DNA from: Clostridiales bacterium | GTDB lineage: Bacteria > Bacillota > Clostridia > Christensenellales > Aristaeellaceae | Length of the DNA stretch: 64,000 nt | NCBI GenBank assembly: GCA_015056055.1 | Contig: SVHC01000014.1 | Location: 1-64,000, forward strand | Direction of reading: 5' to 3' | In this document: positions 7,637 to 15,786 of the stretch, in pieces | How the letters are laid out: every line of letters begins with the position of its first letter | Numbering within the stretch: position 1 is the first letter of the stretch | Notes under the pieces: model-generated | What the model was told of the DNA's origin: nothing | What the model saw: the letters and a program-made list of their open reading frames with translations, nothing else | Databases searched by the model: none | Translations under genes and position numbers: made by a program

Positions 7637-8740
7637 ATGAAAGTAGTCCTGCAAAATCTGACAAAAATCTTTCCGAGCCGGGACAAGAAAGCCGGCAAAG
7701 AAGTGGTTGCGGTCAACGATTTCACCTTTGAAATCCCGGATGGCAAGCTGATTGGTCTTCTGGGACCCTCCGGCTGCGGTAAAAGCACCACACTGTACAT
7801 GATCAGCGGTCTGCAGAAGCCCACCTCCGGCAAGATTTTTTTCGGTGATGACGACGTAACAGAACTGTCCACCGAAAACCGCGGAATTGGTCTGGTATTC
7901 CAGAACTATGCTCTGTATCCGCACATGACCGTCAAGCAGAACATCCTGTTCCCGCTGCAGAATCTGAAGGGCGCGGACAAGCTGACCAAGGATCAGATGT
8001 TGGAGCGTGCCTACGAAGTTGCGAAACTGGTTCAGATCGATGAGCTGATGGAACGCAAACCCAGCGAGCTTTCCGGCGGTCAGCAGCAGCGCGTTGCCAT
8101 CGCTCGTGCACTGGTCAAGATGCCGCGCGTTCTTTTGCTGGACGAACCGCTTTCCAATCTGGATGCCCGTCTGCGGCTTCAGACCCGCGAGGAAATTCGC
8201 CGCATTCAGAAAGAAACCAATATCACCACTGTTTTCGTAACGCATGATCAGGAAGAGGCAATGTCCATTTCCGATATGATCGTAGTTATGAAACTGGGCG
8301 TGGTGCAGCAGATTGGCAAGCCGCAGGAAGTCTATGACGATCCCACCAACCTGTTCGTCGCCAAGTTCCTGGGTACGCCGCCTATCAATGTGCTCTCCGG
8401 CAGGGTAGAGAACGGCCGCGTTTACATTGGCAAAGATGCGATTATGGACGTCAAGGGTGTGGAAAATCAGGAAGTCATCATCGGCATCCGTCCCGAGGGC
8501 TTTGAACTGAACGAAAACGGCGCTCTCAGGTGCGAAATGAACAATGTTGAGGTCATGGGCCGCGATGTGAGCATTGTTTCCACCAATCCCGCATCCATAA
8601 GTCCGTGCATCCGTTCCATTATCAATGCCGATAATAAGGTGGATCTTGCAAACAAGACCGTCCGTTACAATGTCAAGCCTCATAAGGTATTCCTGTTCAA
8701 TAAGGAAACCGAGGAACGTATCCGCTACGAGGTGAAGTAA
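7637..8740 (+). CDS. ABC transporter ATP-binding protein, MsmK/UgpC type
   Basis: A 367-residue ATPase of the carbohydrate-uptake (CUT1) class. Walker A GPSGCGKST (43-51), Q-loop Gln88, signature ELSGGQQQR (143-151), Walker B LLLDEP (165-170), D-loop SNLD and THDQ switch His are all intact. Residues from about 240 form the TOBE/OB regulatory region typical of MsmK and UgpC. It energises the two permeases encoded next. The start is ATG 7637 behind GAGGAAGGG. Its stop codon is one base from the first permease's start, so the genes are translationally coupled. MsmK-type ATPases often serve several sugar importers, so this one could also power importers elsewhere. Confidence 0.95.
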   Translation: MKVVLQNLTKIFPSRDKKAGKEVVAVNDFTFEIPDGKLIGLLGPSGCGKSTTLYMISGLQKPTSGKIFFGDDDVTELSTENRGIGLVFQNYALYPHMTVKQNILFPLQNLKGADKLTKDQMLERAYEVAKLVQIDELMERKPSELSGGQQQRVAIARALVKMPRVLLLDEPLSNLDARLRLQTREEIRRIQKETNITTVFVTHDQEEAMSISDMIVVMKLGVVQQIGKPQEVYDDPTNLFVAKFLGTPPINVLSGRVENGRVYIGKDAIMDVKGVENQEVIIGIRPEGFELNENGALRCEMNNVEVMGRDVSIVSTNPASISPCIRSIINADNKVDLANKTVRYNVKPHKVFLFNKETEERIRYEVK

Positions 8741-8741
8741 T

Positions 8742-9686
8742 ATGGTCGACAGTAAGCAGAAATGGAAGGCGTGGCTGTATCTGTCGCCGGCGATTGTTTT
8801 GCTGCTGGTATTCACGGTATGGCCCATCTTCAATACCGTCCGAATGGCATTTCTGGAAAATTACAGCGGCCTGAAGGCTGCTGCCGGAATGCAGTTCAAC
8901 TTTGGTATCGGTAACTTCCTCAAGGTAATTGAGTACAAAAGATTTGTGCAGTGCCTGAAGAACACGGTTCTTCTGTGTGTGCTGACGGTTCCGATTTCTA
9001 CGCTTCTTGCGCTTTTGATCGCGGTTGCGCTCAATTCCATCAAGTTCCTGCAGAAGGGTCTGCAGACGATTTTCTTCCTGCCGTACGTGACCAACTCCAT
9101 CGCAATCGGCATGGTATTTGCCGCAATGTTCAATATCGTCGGTTCCTTCTATGGCACCGAAAACGAACTGATCGTTACGGCGGGCATTATAAACAACGTT
9201 ATCGAGTTCTTTGGCGGCGAACACATCAACTGGATCAACTACGGCTCCACTTACGAGGCCAATATGTTCGTCATGGTGGTCTATATTGTGTGGAACGCGC
9301 TGCCGTTCAAAATCCTTGTTCTGCTTGGCGGACTTCAGAGCATCAACAAGCAGTACTATGACGCCGCAAAGGTCGATGGAACGCCCCGCAGGCGCGTGTT
9401 CACTCATATTACTGTGCCGCTGCTTTCTCCCATGCTGGCATATGTAATCATCACCGGCTTTATCGGCGGCTTCAAGGAATACACCAGCATCGTCGGTATT
9501 TTCGGCGAAAATATGGGCCCGCCCAATGATGCCGGCAGACTGAATACCATGGTCGGATTCATCTACGATGCGCTGGAAACCAACAGCCAGGGACGTGCAA
9601 GCGCTGCTGCGCTGATCCTGTTTGCAATTATTCTTGCAGTTACCATGATCAACAATCAGGTTAGCAAGAAGCGCATCCATTATTGA
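8742..9686 (+). CDS. ABC transporter permease 1 (MalF/UgpA-like)
   Basis: A 314-residue inner-membrane permease with about six spans. The EAA loop that docks on the ATPase is seen as YYDAAKVDGTPRRRVFTHIT (about 205-224). An N-terminal span (AWLYLSPAIVLLLVFTVWPI) and the closing span are typical of the MalF/UgpA half of CUT1 importers. An inserted segment around residues 130-180 contains the FGGEHINWINYGS stretch, probably extracytoplasmic. It starts one base after the ATPase gene ends and is followed 15 nt later by the second permease. Confidence 0.94.
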   Translation: MVDSKQKWKAWLYLSPAIVLLLVFTVWPIFNTVRMAFLENYSGLKAAAGMQFNFGIGNFLKVIEYKRFVQCLKNTVLLCVLTVPISTLLALLIAVALNSIKFLQKGLQTIFFLPYVTNSIAIGMVFAAMFNIVGSFYGTENELIVTAGIINNVIEFFGGEHINWINYGSTYEANMFVMVVYIVWNALPFKILVLLGGLQSINKQYYDAAKVDGTPRRRVFTHITVPLLSPMLAYVIITGFIGGFKEYTSIVGIFGENMGPPNDAGRLNTMVGFIYDALETNSQGRASAAALILFAIILAVTMINNQVSKKRIHY

Positions 9687-9701
9687 TGGGAGGTGGAAAC
9701 G

Positions 9702-10589
9702 ATGTCTGAAAAGAACACCATGCAGGAAAGAAATATGACACAGGTTTCCGCCCGCCAGAAAATTGTCCATGGCGCAAGCAGAACGCTTACCTATGCATTT
9801 CTGATTGCGATGGCAGTAATCGTACTGTTCCCGTTTTACTGGATGCTGATTTCCTCGGTGAAATCGCTGGATGAATATCGCCTGAATGTTCCTACCTTCT
9901 GGCCGCGTCAGCTCCTTCTGAGCAACTATGTGGATGCGTTCAACACGGCAAGTCTTGGAAGACTGTTTTACAACACGATGCTCGTCGGCGTTGTGTCCAC
10001 GATTCTGAGCCTTATCATTACCGTACTGTCCGCGTTTGCATTTGCAAGGCTGGAGTTCAAGGGCAGGGATACCATGTTTGGTCTCCTGCTTGCAACCATG
10101 ATGATTCCCGGCGAACTGTTCACCATTACGAACTATTCCACTGTTACGCAGCTGGGATGGATGAACACGTACACGGTTCTGATCGTTCCGTTCCTGGTGA
10201 GCGTGTTCTATATCTTCCTTCTGCGCCAGAACTTCATGCAGATTCCCAATGAGCTCTATCTGGCCGCAAAGGTCGACGGAACCAGCGACTGGAAATATCT
10301 GTGGAAGATCATGGTGCCGCTGGCGCTGCCCACGCTGATTTCCATTACCATTCTGAAAATGATGGGCGCATGGAACTCCTACATCTGGCCCCGACTGGTT
10401 GCCAATGACGAGGCGCACCGCATGATCACCAACGGTCTGCGCAATGCGTTCACCGATACCACCGGCGACGTCAACTATCCCGTTCAGATGGCGGCCGTCG
10501 CACTCGTCTCCGCTCCGCTGTTCCTGGTGTTTGTATTCCTCAGGAAATACATCATGGCAGGCGTCAGCCGCAGCGGTATCAAGGGATAA
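9702..10589 (+). CDS. ABC transporter permease 2 (MalG/UgpE-like)
   Basis: A 295-residue permease with six predicted spans, the partner of the preceding MalF-type subunit. Its EAA loop reads YLAAKVDGTSDWKYLWKI, and the C-terminal RKYIMAGVSRSGIKG ending is characteristic of MalG/UgpE proteins. ATG 9702 is chosen over GTG 9693 because GGGAGG ends 9-10 nt before it. A 6-bp hairpin (10591-10608) separates it from the binding-protein gene, a usual arrangement for raising binding-protein mRNA relative to permease mRNA. Confidence 0.94.
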   Translation: MSEKNTMQERNMTQVSARQKIVHGASRTLTYAFLIAMAVIVLFPFYWMLISSVKSLDEYRLNVPTFWPRQLLLSNYVDAFNTASLGRLFYNTMLVGVVSTILSLIITVLSAFAFARLEFKGRDTMFGLLLATMMIPGELFTITNYSTVTQLGWMNTYTVLIVPFLVSVFYIFLLRQNFMQIPNELYLAAKVDGTSDWKYLWKIMVPLALPTLISITILKMMGAWNSYIWPRLVANDEAHRMITNGLRNAFTDTTGDVNYPVQMAAVALVSAPLFLVFVFLRKYIMAGVSRSGIKG

Positions 10590-10590
10590 T

Positions 10591-10608
10591 AGGCAGTTCG
10601 TTCTGCCT
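10591..10608 (+). other. Intercistronic hairpin between permease and binding-protein genes
   Basis: AGGCAG-TTCGTT-CTGCCT with only a weak T-rich tail (TGTTATAT). Too weak for full termination; more likely a partial terminator or mRNA-end stabiliser. Confidence 0.45.
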
Positions 10609-10648
10609 GTTATATAATTCAATTCCAATGAGAAAGGAACGACCAATC

Positions 10649-12070
10649 ATGAAGAACAGAATCGTGGCAACTCTTCTGGCTATCATGCTGATGACTGTGC
10701 TGGCTGCATGCAGCAGCACTCCTGCCGCACAGAACAACGATGCAGATGCAAATCAGACTGCTAAAGCTCTCAATTATGATGGCAGCGCAGTAGAAGTTGT
10801 ATTCTACAACACCATGGGTGCCAACCTGTCTGCAGTTCTTGAGACCTACATTGCAGAGTTCAACAAGCTCTATCCGAACATCACCGTTACCAGCACCAAC
10901 GTTGGTAACTACGATGACTGCCGCGACCAGATTTCTACCGAAATCACCGTTGGCAATCAGCCCAACATCGCTTACTGCTATCCGGACCACGTTGCTCTGT
11001 ACAACCTGGCCGGCGCTGTTGCCACTCTGGACGATATGATCGCCAGCGATACCGTTATCACCCGCGCTGACGGCACCACCGAAATCCTCGGCCTCACCGA
11101 TGAGCAGGTTGCTGACTTCATCGAAGGTTACTACAACGAGGGTAAGGAATTCGGCGACGGCAAGATGTACACCATGCCGCTGTCCAAGTCCACCGAAGTT
11201 CTCTACTACAACAAGACCTTCTTCGATGCAAACGGCCTGACCGTTCCCACCACCTGGGACGAGCTGGAAGCAGTTTGCGCCAAGATCAAGGAGATCGACC
11301 CCGAGTCCATCCCGCTGGGCTATGACTCCGAATCCAACTGGTTCATCACCATGTGCGAACAGTACAACTCCGGCTACACCAGCGCTACCGGCGATCACTA
11401 CCTGTTCGACAACGAGCAGAACCACGCTTTCATCAAGAAGTTCAACGAGTGGTACAACAAGGGCTACCTGACCACCCAGAAGCTGTACGGCGCTTATACC
11501 TCCGGTCTGTTCACCACTCTGGAAGGCGTTAAGAGCTACATGTCCATCGGTTCCTCTGCAGGCGCTACCTATCAGCGTCCGGCAGCCACTGCTGATGGTT
11601 CCTATCCGTTCGAGGTAGGCATTGCCACCATTCCGCAGGTTGACGCCGCAAATGCTAAGGTTATCTCCCAGGGCCCGAGCCTGTGCATCTTCAACAAGGC
11701 CAACGAGCAGGAAGTTATCGCTTCCTGGCTGTTCGTCAAGTTCCTCACCACCAACGTAAACTTCCAGGCTGAGTTCGGTATGGCTTCCGGTTATGTTCCG
11801 GTAATCAAGTCCGTTACCGCCAACCCCGTTTACGCTGACTTCATCGCAAAGGCTGACGGCGGCAACTACGTTTCCGCTCTGGCTGCTAAGGTTTGCCTCG
11901 AGCAGAAGGATGCTTACTACACCTCTCCCGCATTCAACGGCTCCTCTGAGGCTCGCGACCAGGTTGGCGCTCTGCTGTCCAAGTGCCTGGTTCTGACCGG
12001 TGATGATGTTGATGCTCAGATCGCAACTGCTTTTGCTGATGCAGTTGCCGAGTGCGAATACGCCAACTAA
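10649..12070 (+). CDS. ABC transporter substrate-binding lipoprotein (family 1)
   Basis: A 473-residue extracellular solute-binding protein. The signal peptide ends in lipobox LAAC with Cys21 as the lipidated residue, followed by a low-complexity linker. The mature protein shows the two-lobe CUT1 pattern: VEVVFYNTMGANLSAVLETY at its start, then NKLYPNITV, then MYTMPLSKSTEVLYYNKTFF, and the hinge-strand PTTWDELEAVCAKIKEIDP. Family 1 proteins usually bind oligosaccharides or glycerol phosphates; the ligand cannot be read here. Codon use is strikingly biased toward C-ending codons (AAC, ATC, TAC, GAC, TTC), as in the most highly expressed genes. ATG 10649 is used because GAAAGGAA precedes it. 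The nuclease lipoprotein gene begins 5 nt after its stop. Confidence 0.94.
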   Translation: MKNRIVATLLAIMLMTVLAACSSTPAAQNNDADANQTAKALNYDGSAVEVVFYNTMGANLSAVLETYIAEFNKLYPNITVTSTNVGNYDDCRDQISTEITVGNQPNIAYCYPDHVALYNLAGAVATLDDMIASDTVITRADGTTEILGLTDEQVADFIEGYYNEGKEFGDGKMYTMPLSKSTEVLYYNKTFFDANGLTVPTTWDELEAVCAKIKEIDPESIPLGYDSESNWFITMCEQYNSGYTSATGDHYLFDNEQNHAFIKKFNEWYNKGYLTTQKLYGAYTSGLFTTLEGVKSYMSIGSSAGATYQRPAATADGSYPFEVGIATIPQVDAANAKVISQGPSLCIFNKANEQEVIASWLFVKFLTTNVNFQAEFGMASGYVPVIKSVTANPVYADFIAKADGGNYVSALAAKVCLEQKDAYYTSPAFNGSSEARDQVGALLSKCLVLTGDDVDAQIATAFADAVAECEYAN

Positions 12071-12075
12071 TTCGA

Positions 12076-13419
12076 ATGACCGGCATGAAGAGATTTTCCG
12101 TTCTCCTGATTCTGTTTTGCTTGTTTCTGACGGCCTGTGGAAACGGTTCTGTTTCCACAGAGCCGCAGGCGACTCCTACCGCTGCGCCGGTTGAGAGTGT
12201 GGATTATGCCGCTTCTCTGAAACTGGACATGACCACGGATACTGCAAAGCAGGAAGTTACCGTCAAGAGCTTTATTGACGGCGATACCGTTCATTTCAAT
12301 GTGCCTTCCGATGTGATGGAAAGCGGCGTTCTGAAGGCCAGATTCCTGGCGATCAATACGCCTGAATCCACCGGAAAGATCGAGGAATACGGAAAGGCAG
12401 CTGCAGCGTTCACCAAAGAGAAGCTTTCGAATGCGGTGTCCATCATCGTGGAATCCGAAACGTCCACTTGGAATCCTGATTCCACCGGAGGCAGGTATCT
12501 TTCCTGGATCTGGTATAAGACGGCTGCGGACAGCGAGTACCGCAATCTGAATATCGAGATTCTGCAAAACGGACTTGCCCTTGCAAACAGCGCAGCGGGC
12601 AACCGTTATGGTGAAACCTGTGTGGCGGCGCTCAATCAGGCGAAGCGTGAAATGCTGAATCTGTATTCCGGTAAGAAAGATCCGGGTTTCTATTACGGCG
12701 AAGCAATCGAACTGACTCTGAAAGAGCTTCGATGCAATATCGAAAGCTATTCCGGCATGAAGGTTGCTTTTTCCGGAATCATCACCGCAAACAGCGGCAC
12801 ACAGGGCGTCTACATTGAGGACTTTGATGCTGAGAGCGGGCTTTACTACGGCATGTACATCTATTACGGCCATGGTCTGAACGGCGCTGGTCTGGATGTG
12901 CTTACCGTGGGGAATGAAGCCAGAATCGTAGGCACGGTGCAGTATTATGAAGGCGGCGGAACCTGGCAGGTTTCCGGCCTGACTTACCGCATGATGCAGC
13001 CTGACGATCCGGGCAACATTCAGAAACTCTCCGGCGGTCACAGTGCTTCTTACGTTCTGACGGATGCATCCACATTTGTAAATGGGGAAGTGAACGTTGA
13101 AAACGGAGAATCTTTCGTTACTGCGCCTTATGCCGCAATGATCCTTGGCACCTCCGTGGAAATGCAGAATCTGAAAGTTACCGATATCTACACGACCGAT
13201 AACGAGGATTCCTCTTCCAATGGTGCAATGACCCTTACCTGTGAGGCGGACGGGGCTGTCGTTACCGTCAGAACCGCTGTCCTGCTGGATAAGAACGGAA
13301 AGCGAATCACAGAAGAAGCTTATCTGGGTAAGACCATTGACGTGAAGGGCATCGTTGACTTCTACAATGGCGATTACCAGATCAAGGTTTTTGCTGCTGA
13401 TAACATTACGATTAAGTGA
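12076..13419 (+). CDS. Lipoprotein with staphylococcal-nuclease domain and OB folds
   Basis: A 447-residue surface lipoprotein: lipobox LTAC, Cys21. Residues about 60-195 are a thermonuclease (SNase) domain. The catalytic set is intact by alignment with micrococcal nuclease: FIDGDTVHF (Asp68, Asp70), RFLAINTPE (Arg89 and Glu97, matching Arg35 and Glu43) and GGRYLSW (Arg140, matching Arg87). The Ca ligand Asp40 is Asn94 here. Such domains cut DNA and RNA endonucleolytically with Ca. After it come two OB-fold-like segments, one near 250-310 and one at the C-terminus (LGKTIDVKGIVDFYNGDYQI), of the same type repeated in the next gene. It begins 5 nt after the binding-protein stop with no obvious Shine-Dalgarno, so it is probably translated by coupling; ATG 12085 is an alternative start. 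It likely degrades extracellular nucleic acid at the cell surface. Confidence 0.85.
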   Translation: MTGMKRFSVLLILFCLFLTACGNGSVSTEPQATPTAAPVESVDYAASLKLDMTTDTAKQEVTVKSFIDGDTVHFNVPSDVMESGVLKARFLAINTPESTGKIEEYGKAAAAFTKEKLSNAVSIIVESETSTWNPDSTGGRYLSWIWYKTAADSEYRNLNIEILQNGLALANSAAGNRYGETCVAALNQAKREMLNLYSGKKDPGFYYGEAIELTLKELRCNIESYSGMKVAFSGIITANSGTQGVYIEDFDAESGLYYGMYIYYGHGLNGAGLDVLTVGNEARIVGTVQYYEGGGTWQVSGLTYRMMQPDDPGNIQKLSGGHSASYVLTDASTFVNGEVNVENGESFVTAPYAAMILGTSVEMQNLKVTDIYTTDNEDSSSNGAMTLTCEADGAVVTVRTAVLLDKNGKRITEEAYLGKTIDVKGIVDFYNGDYQIKVFAADNITIK

Positions 13420-13432
13420 AAGGGAGCTAACC

Positions 13433-14770
13433 ATGAAGAAACTGTCTGTTCTGGCGCTGCTGCTGGCTGTATGCGTTGCTATGCTGGCAGGCTGCTCCAA
13501 TGAAGCTGCACCTGTTGCTGAACCCACCGCAGAACCCACTCAGCCCGTTTCCGGCCTTGCAAATGCCTATGCATATGTCAAGACCATCTATAAGAATGCT
13601 GCTGAAGTTACCGCCAAGGATTATCAGGTTGTTGGCTCTGTTCCGGTAGGTGCCGAGACCTTCGAAATCACCTGGACCGTTGACGTTGCAGAAGACGTTG
13701 TTGCTATCGTAAAGGGCGAAGACGGCATGGTAACTGTTGATGTCAATGAAGCAAGCACTGAGGAAGTTGCTTATGTGCTGACCGCTTCTCTGACCGACGG
13801 CACCGAGACCAAGACTCTCTCCTGGAATCATGTACTGCCCGCAACCATGAATGTTGACGGCATGACCTATGCCGAACTGGTTGACATGGCATACGCACTG
13901 GAAGACGGTGTAACCCTCGAGGATTCTTATCGTCTGTTCGGTACTGTTACCAAGATTGACACTCCCTGGAGCGCCGATTACAAGAATATCACCGTTACCA
14001 TCGCTGTTGCCGGCTGCGAAGACAAGCCCATCATGTGCTACCGTCTGGCCGGTGAAGGCGCTGAGACTCTGGCTGTTGGCGATCAGATCACCGTTGAAGG
14101 TCAGTTCACCAACTACAAGGGCACCATCGAGTTCAACCAGGGCTGCCAGCTGATCGGCAAGGGCGAATTTGTTGACCAGAAGGCTCTCCTGAAGGCTGCT
14201 TTCGCACTGGGCGAAGGTGCTTCCATGGATTATCCCGCTGTTCTGACCGGTACCATCGTTAAGATCCCCACTGCCTGGAGTGCTGATTACAAGAACATCA
14301 CCGTTGATATGGAAATCGACGGTCAGATCGTGCAGTGCTACCGTCTCTCCGGCGAGGGCGCAGATGCTCTGGCTGAGGGCGATGTGATCACCGTTGCCGG
14401 TATCATCAAGAACTATAAGGGCACCATCGAATTCGATCAGGGCTGCAAGCTGGTTCCGAACGAGGAATATCACTCTGTGAAGAACGCTCTGTCCGGCTAT
14501 AAGCTCCAGGATGGCGAAGCTCAGGAAGTTGCCAAGACCATCACCGGTACCATCGCTACCATCGACACCGCATGGAGCGCTGACTACAAGAACATCACCG
14601 TTACCATCGTTGTTGCCGGTCTGGAAGATTACAAGATCATGTGCTACCGTCTCGCAGGCGAAGGCGCTGAGACCCTCGCAGTGGGCGACGTGATCACCGT
14701 TAACGGTATCCTCAAGAACTACAAGGGCACCATCGAGTTTGATGCAGGCTGCCAGCTGGTTGCCAAGTAA
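13433..14770 (+). CDS. Lipoprotein with three tandem OB-fold repeats
   Basis: A 445-residue lipoprotein (lipobox LAGC, Cys21) with a Pro/Thr/Glu linker. Residues about 45-130 look like a degenerate bacterial Ig-like domain. Then three OB-fold-like repeats follow at about 168-241, 271-341 and 370-444. Each carries W-SADYKNITV, a CYRL.GEGA motif and NYKGTIEF..GC. These folds accompany secreted nucleases in other bacteria and often bind single-stranded nucleic acid. No catalytic residues are seen, so a binding role is likely. It starts 13 nt after the nuclease lipoprotein, behind AAAGGGAG, and its codons are as C-biased as those of the binding-protein gene, implying high expression. Possible roles: capture of DNA or RNA for the nuclease, or adhesion. 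The ligand is unproven. Confidence 0.75.
   Translation: MKKLSVLALLLAVCVAMLAGCSNEAAPVAEPTAEPTQPVSGLANAYAYVKTIYKNAAEVTAKDYQVVGSVPVGAETFEITWTVDVAEDVVAIVKGEDGMVTVDVNEASTEEVAYVLTASLTDGTETKTLSWNHVLPATMNVDGMTYAELVDMAYALEDGVTLEDSYRLFGTVTKIDTPWSADYKNITVTIAVAGCEDKPIMCYRLAGEGAETLAVGDQITVEGQFTNYKGTIEFNQGCQLIGKGEFVDQKALLKAAFALGEGASMDYPAVLTGTIVKIPTAWSADYKNITVDMEIDGQIVQCYRLSGEGADALAEGDVITVAGIIKNYKGTIEFDQGCKLVPNEEYHSVKNALSGYKLQDGEAQEVAKTITGTIATIDTAWSADYKNITVTIVVAGLEDYKIMCYRLAGEGAETLAVGDVITVNGILKNYKGTIEFDAGCQLVAK
13934..14764 (+). repeat. Three in-gene repeats (OB-fold units)
   Basis: Units at about 13934-14155, 14243-14455 and 14540-14764 are alike at DNA as well as protein level, e.g. GATTACAAGAACATCACCGTT and AACTACAAGGGCACCATCGA recur nearly unchanged. 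Unit length is 213-225 nt with 85-90 nt between units. The nucleotide identity points to recent duplication or ongoing gene conversion. Confidence 0.85.
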
Positions 14771-14785
14771 GACTCGCGCATAGAA

Positions 14786-15045
14786 GATGCCGCACCGAAA
14801 TTTATCGGTGCGGCATCAGCATTCTGACAAACCCTGCAAATGCAAAAATCCTTACGAACAGTAAAAGAGTCGTAGGGATTTTTGCTTGCTGTGTCAGCTG
14901 CTCTCGCAGTCTGCGGTCACTTACGTTTATGTAAGCTCCCTTGTCTGCAAGTTTGCTTCCTTGCCTTGCAGGTTTTTCCAGACTCTGGCAAATCGCTGAC
15001 TTTGTCAACGATTTAATGCCGCACCGAATTTTATCGGTGCGGCAT
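14786..15045. repeat. Hairpin-rich non-coding element flanked by two copies of one stem-loop
   Basis: Two nearly identical stem-loops, ATGCCGCACCG / CGGTGCGGCAT, lie at 14786-14817 and 15016-15045. Between them are further hairpins: AAAAATCCTTACGA / TCGTAGGGATTTTT (14844-14883), CTTAC / GTAAG (about 14920-14937) and CTGCAAG / CTTGCAG followed by GTTTTT (14945-14977). The inner segment also has partly matching inverted ends (CTGACAAA near 14824 and TTTGTCAA near 15001). The first stem-loop can terminate the lipoprotein operon and the last ends in TTTT. A 68-codon minus-strand frame here (14802-15008) lacks a credible start and is better read as part of the element. Either a small mobile repeat or a structured RNA. 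Confidence 0.55.
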
Positions 15046-15060
15046 TTTGTGTGGAAAGAA

Positions 15061-15786
15061 TTATATATTCAGATGTTTCAGTGTGTTGTAGACCGCATGG
15101 TTTGTACGGTCTATGGTCAGCGGCGTGATGGAGAGATGCCCGTTCAGGGTGGCGTCGGTATCGAGGGAGTAGTCCTGCCTGTCCACCCATATGGACTTTC
15201 CGCAGGGACGGTACATGTCGTTTTCAATGGCATGGAAATCGTCCGAGAAATAGGGACCGCCCTGATGGGTGATCAGAATATCGGGGGAGGCACCGGGAAT
15301 ATTGATGTTATAAATATCATTCAGCGCAAGAAGGTTGTTTTTCTGAATGAAATCAAATACCCTGTCCAGCTGTGAAACTGCGCTGTCATAGTACTGTGGC
15401 GAAGTGGAAAGTGCCAGTGCCTTTACGCCCAGATTTGCAGCTTCGCATGCTGCACTTACGGTACCGGAATAGATGATATCTACGCCGAGATTCAATCCTC
15501 GATTTATGCCGGAAATGACAAGATCGAATTTCATGCCGAAGCCCAGAATCGCAAGGCGAACACAGTCTGCCGGTGTGGAATCCACTGCCCATGCGGTAAT
15601 GCCGTCTTCCAGTACGACTTCTTTTGCCTCAAAGGGTTTGTGGATTTCAATACCGTGGCTTTTTCCGCTTTGCTCAAACTTCGGCACTACTGTGGTTACT
15701 TCGCCGAGATTCTTTTGGCACCATTTGATCAGCGGTACGAGCTGGGATGCGGAAACACCGTCATCATTTGTAATCAGTATTCTCAT
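15061..15786 (-). CDS. surE: 5'/3'-nucleotidase SurE
   Basis: A 241-residue SurE-family phosphatase, releasing phosphate from nucleoside 5'- and 3'-monophosphates and sometimes short polyphosphate. Metal and active-site motifs seen: TNDDG (Asp8, Asp9), Ser40 in EQSGKSHG, the TPADCV loop and SGINRGLNLG with Asn95. The length is normal. Its start codon overlaps the stop of the upstream NrnA-like gene by 4 nt (ATGA), so it is the last gene of a three-gene minus-strand operon handling small nucleotides. The stem-loop at 15016-15045 lies just downstream. Confidence 0.93.
   Translation of the reverse strand: MRILITNDDGVSASQLVPLIKWCQKNLGEVTTVVPKFEQSGKSHGIEIHKPFEAKEVVLEDGITAWAVDSTPADCVRLAILGFGMKFDLVISGINRGLNLGVDIIYSGTVSAACEAANLGVKALALSTSPQYYDSAVSQLDRVFDFIQKNNLLALNDIYNINIPGASPDILITHQGGPYFSDDFHAIENDMYRPCGKSIWVDRQDYSLDTDATLNGHLSITPLTIDRTNHAVYNTLKHLNI

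Noticed and set aside
7097-10646. Very long open frames on the minus strand opposite the ABC ATPase and permease genes
   Set aside because: They are antisense shadows of genes with strongly biased codons; the translations are His/Gln/Arg-rich, match nothing and lack ribosome binding sites.
13934-14764. Regularly spaced direct repeats that could suggest a CRISPR array
   Set aside because: Units are over 200 nt, in frame inside a lipoprotein gene, and encode OB folds.
14802-15008. 68-codon minus-strand frame in the intergenic element
   Set aside because: No ribosome binding site; its ends fall in hairpins, and it overlaps several stem-loops. Treated as part of a non-coding repeat.
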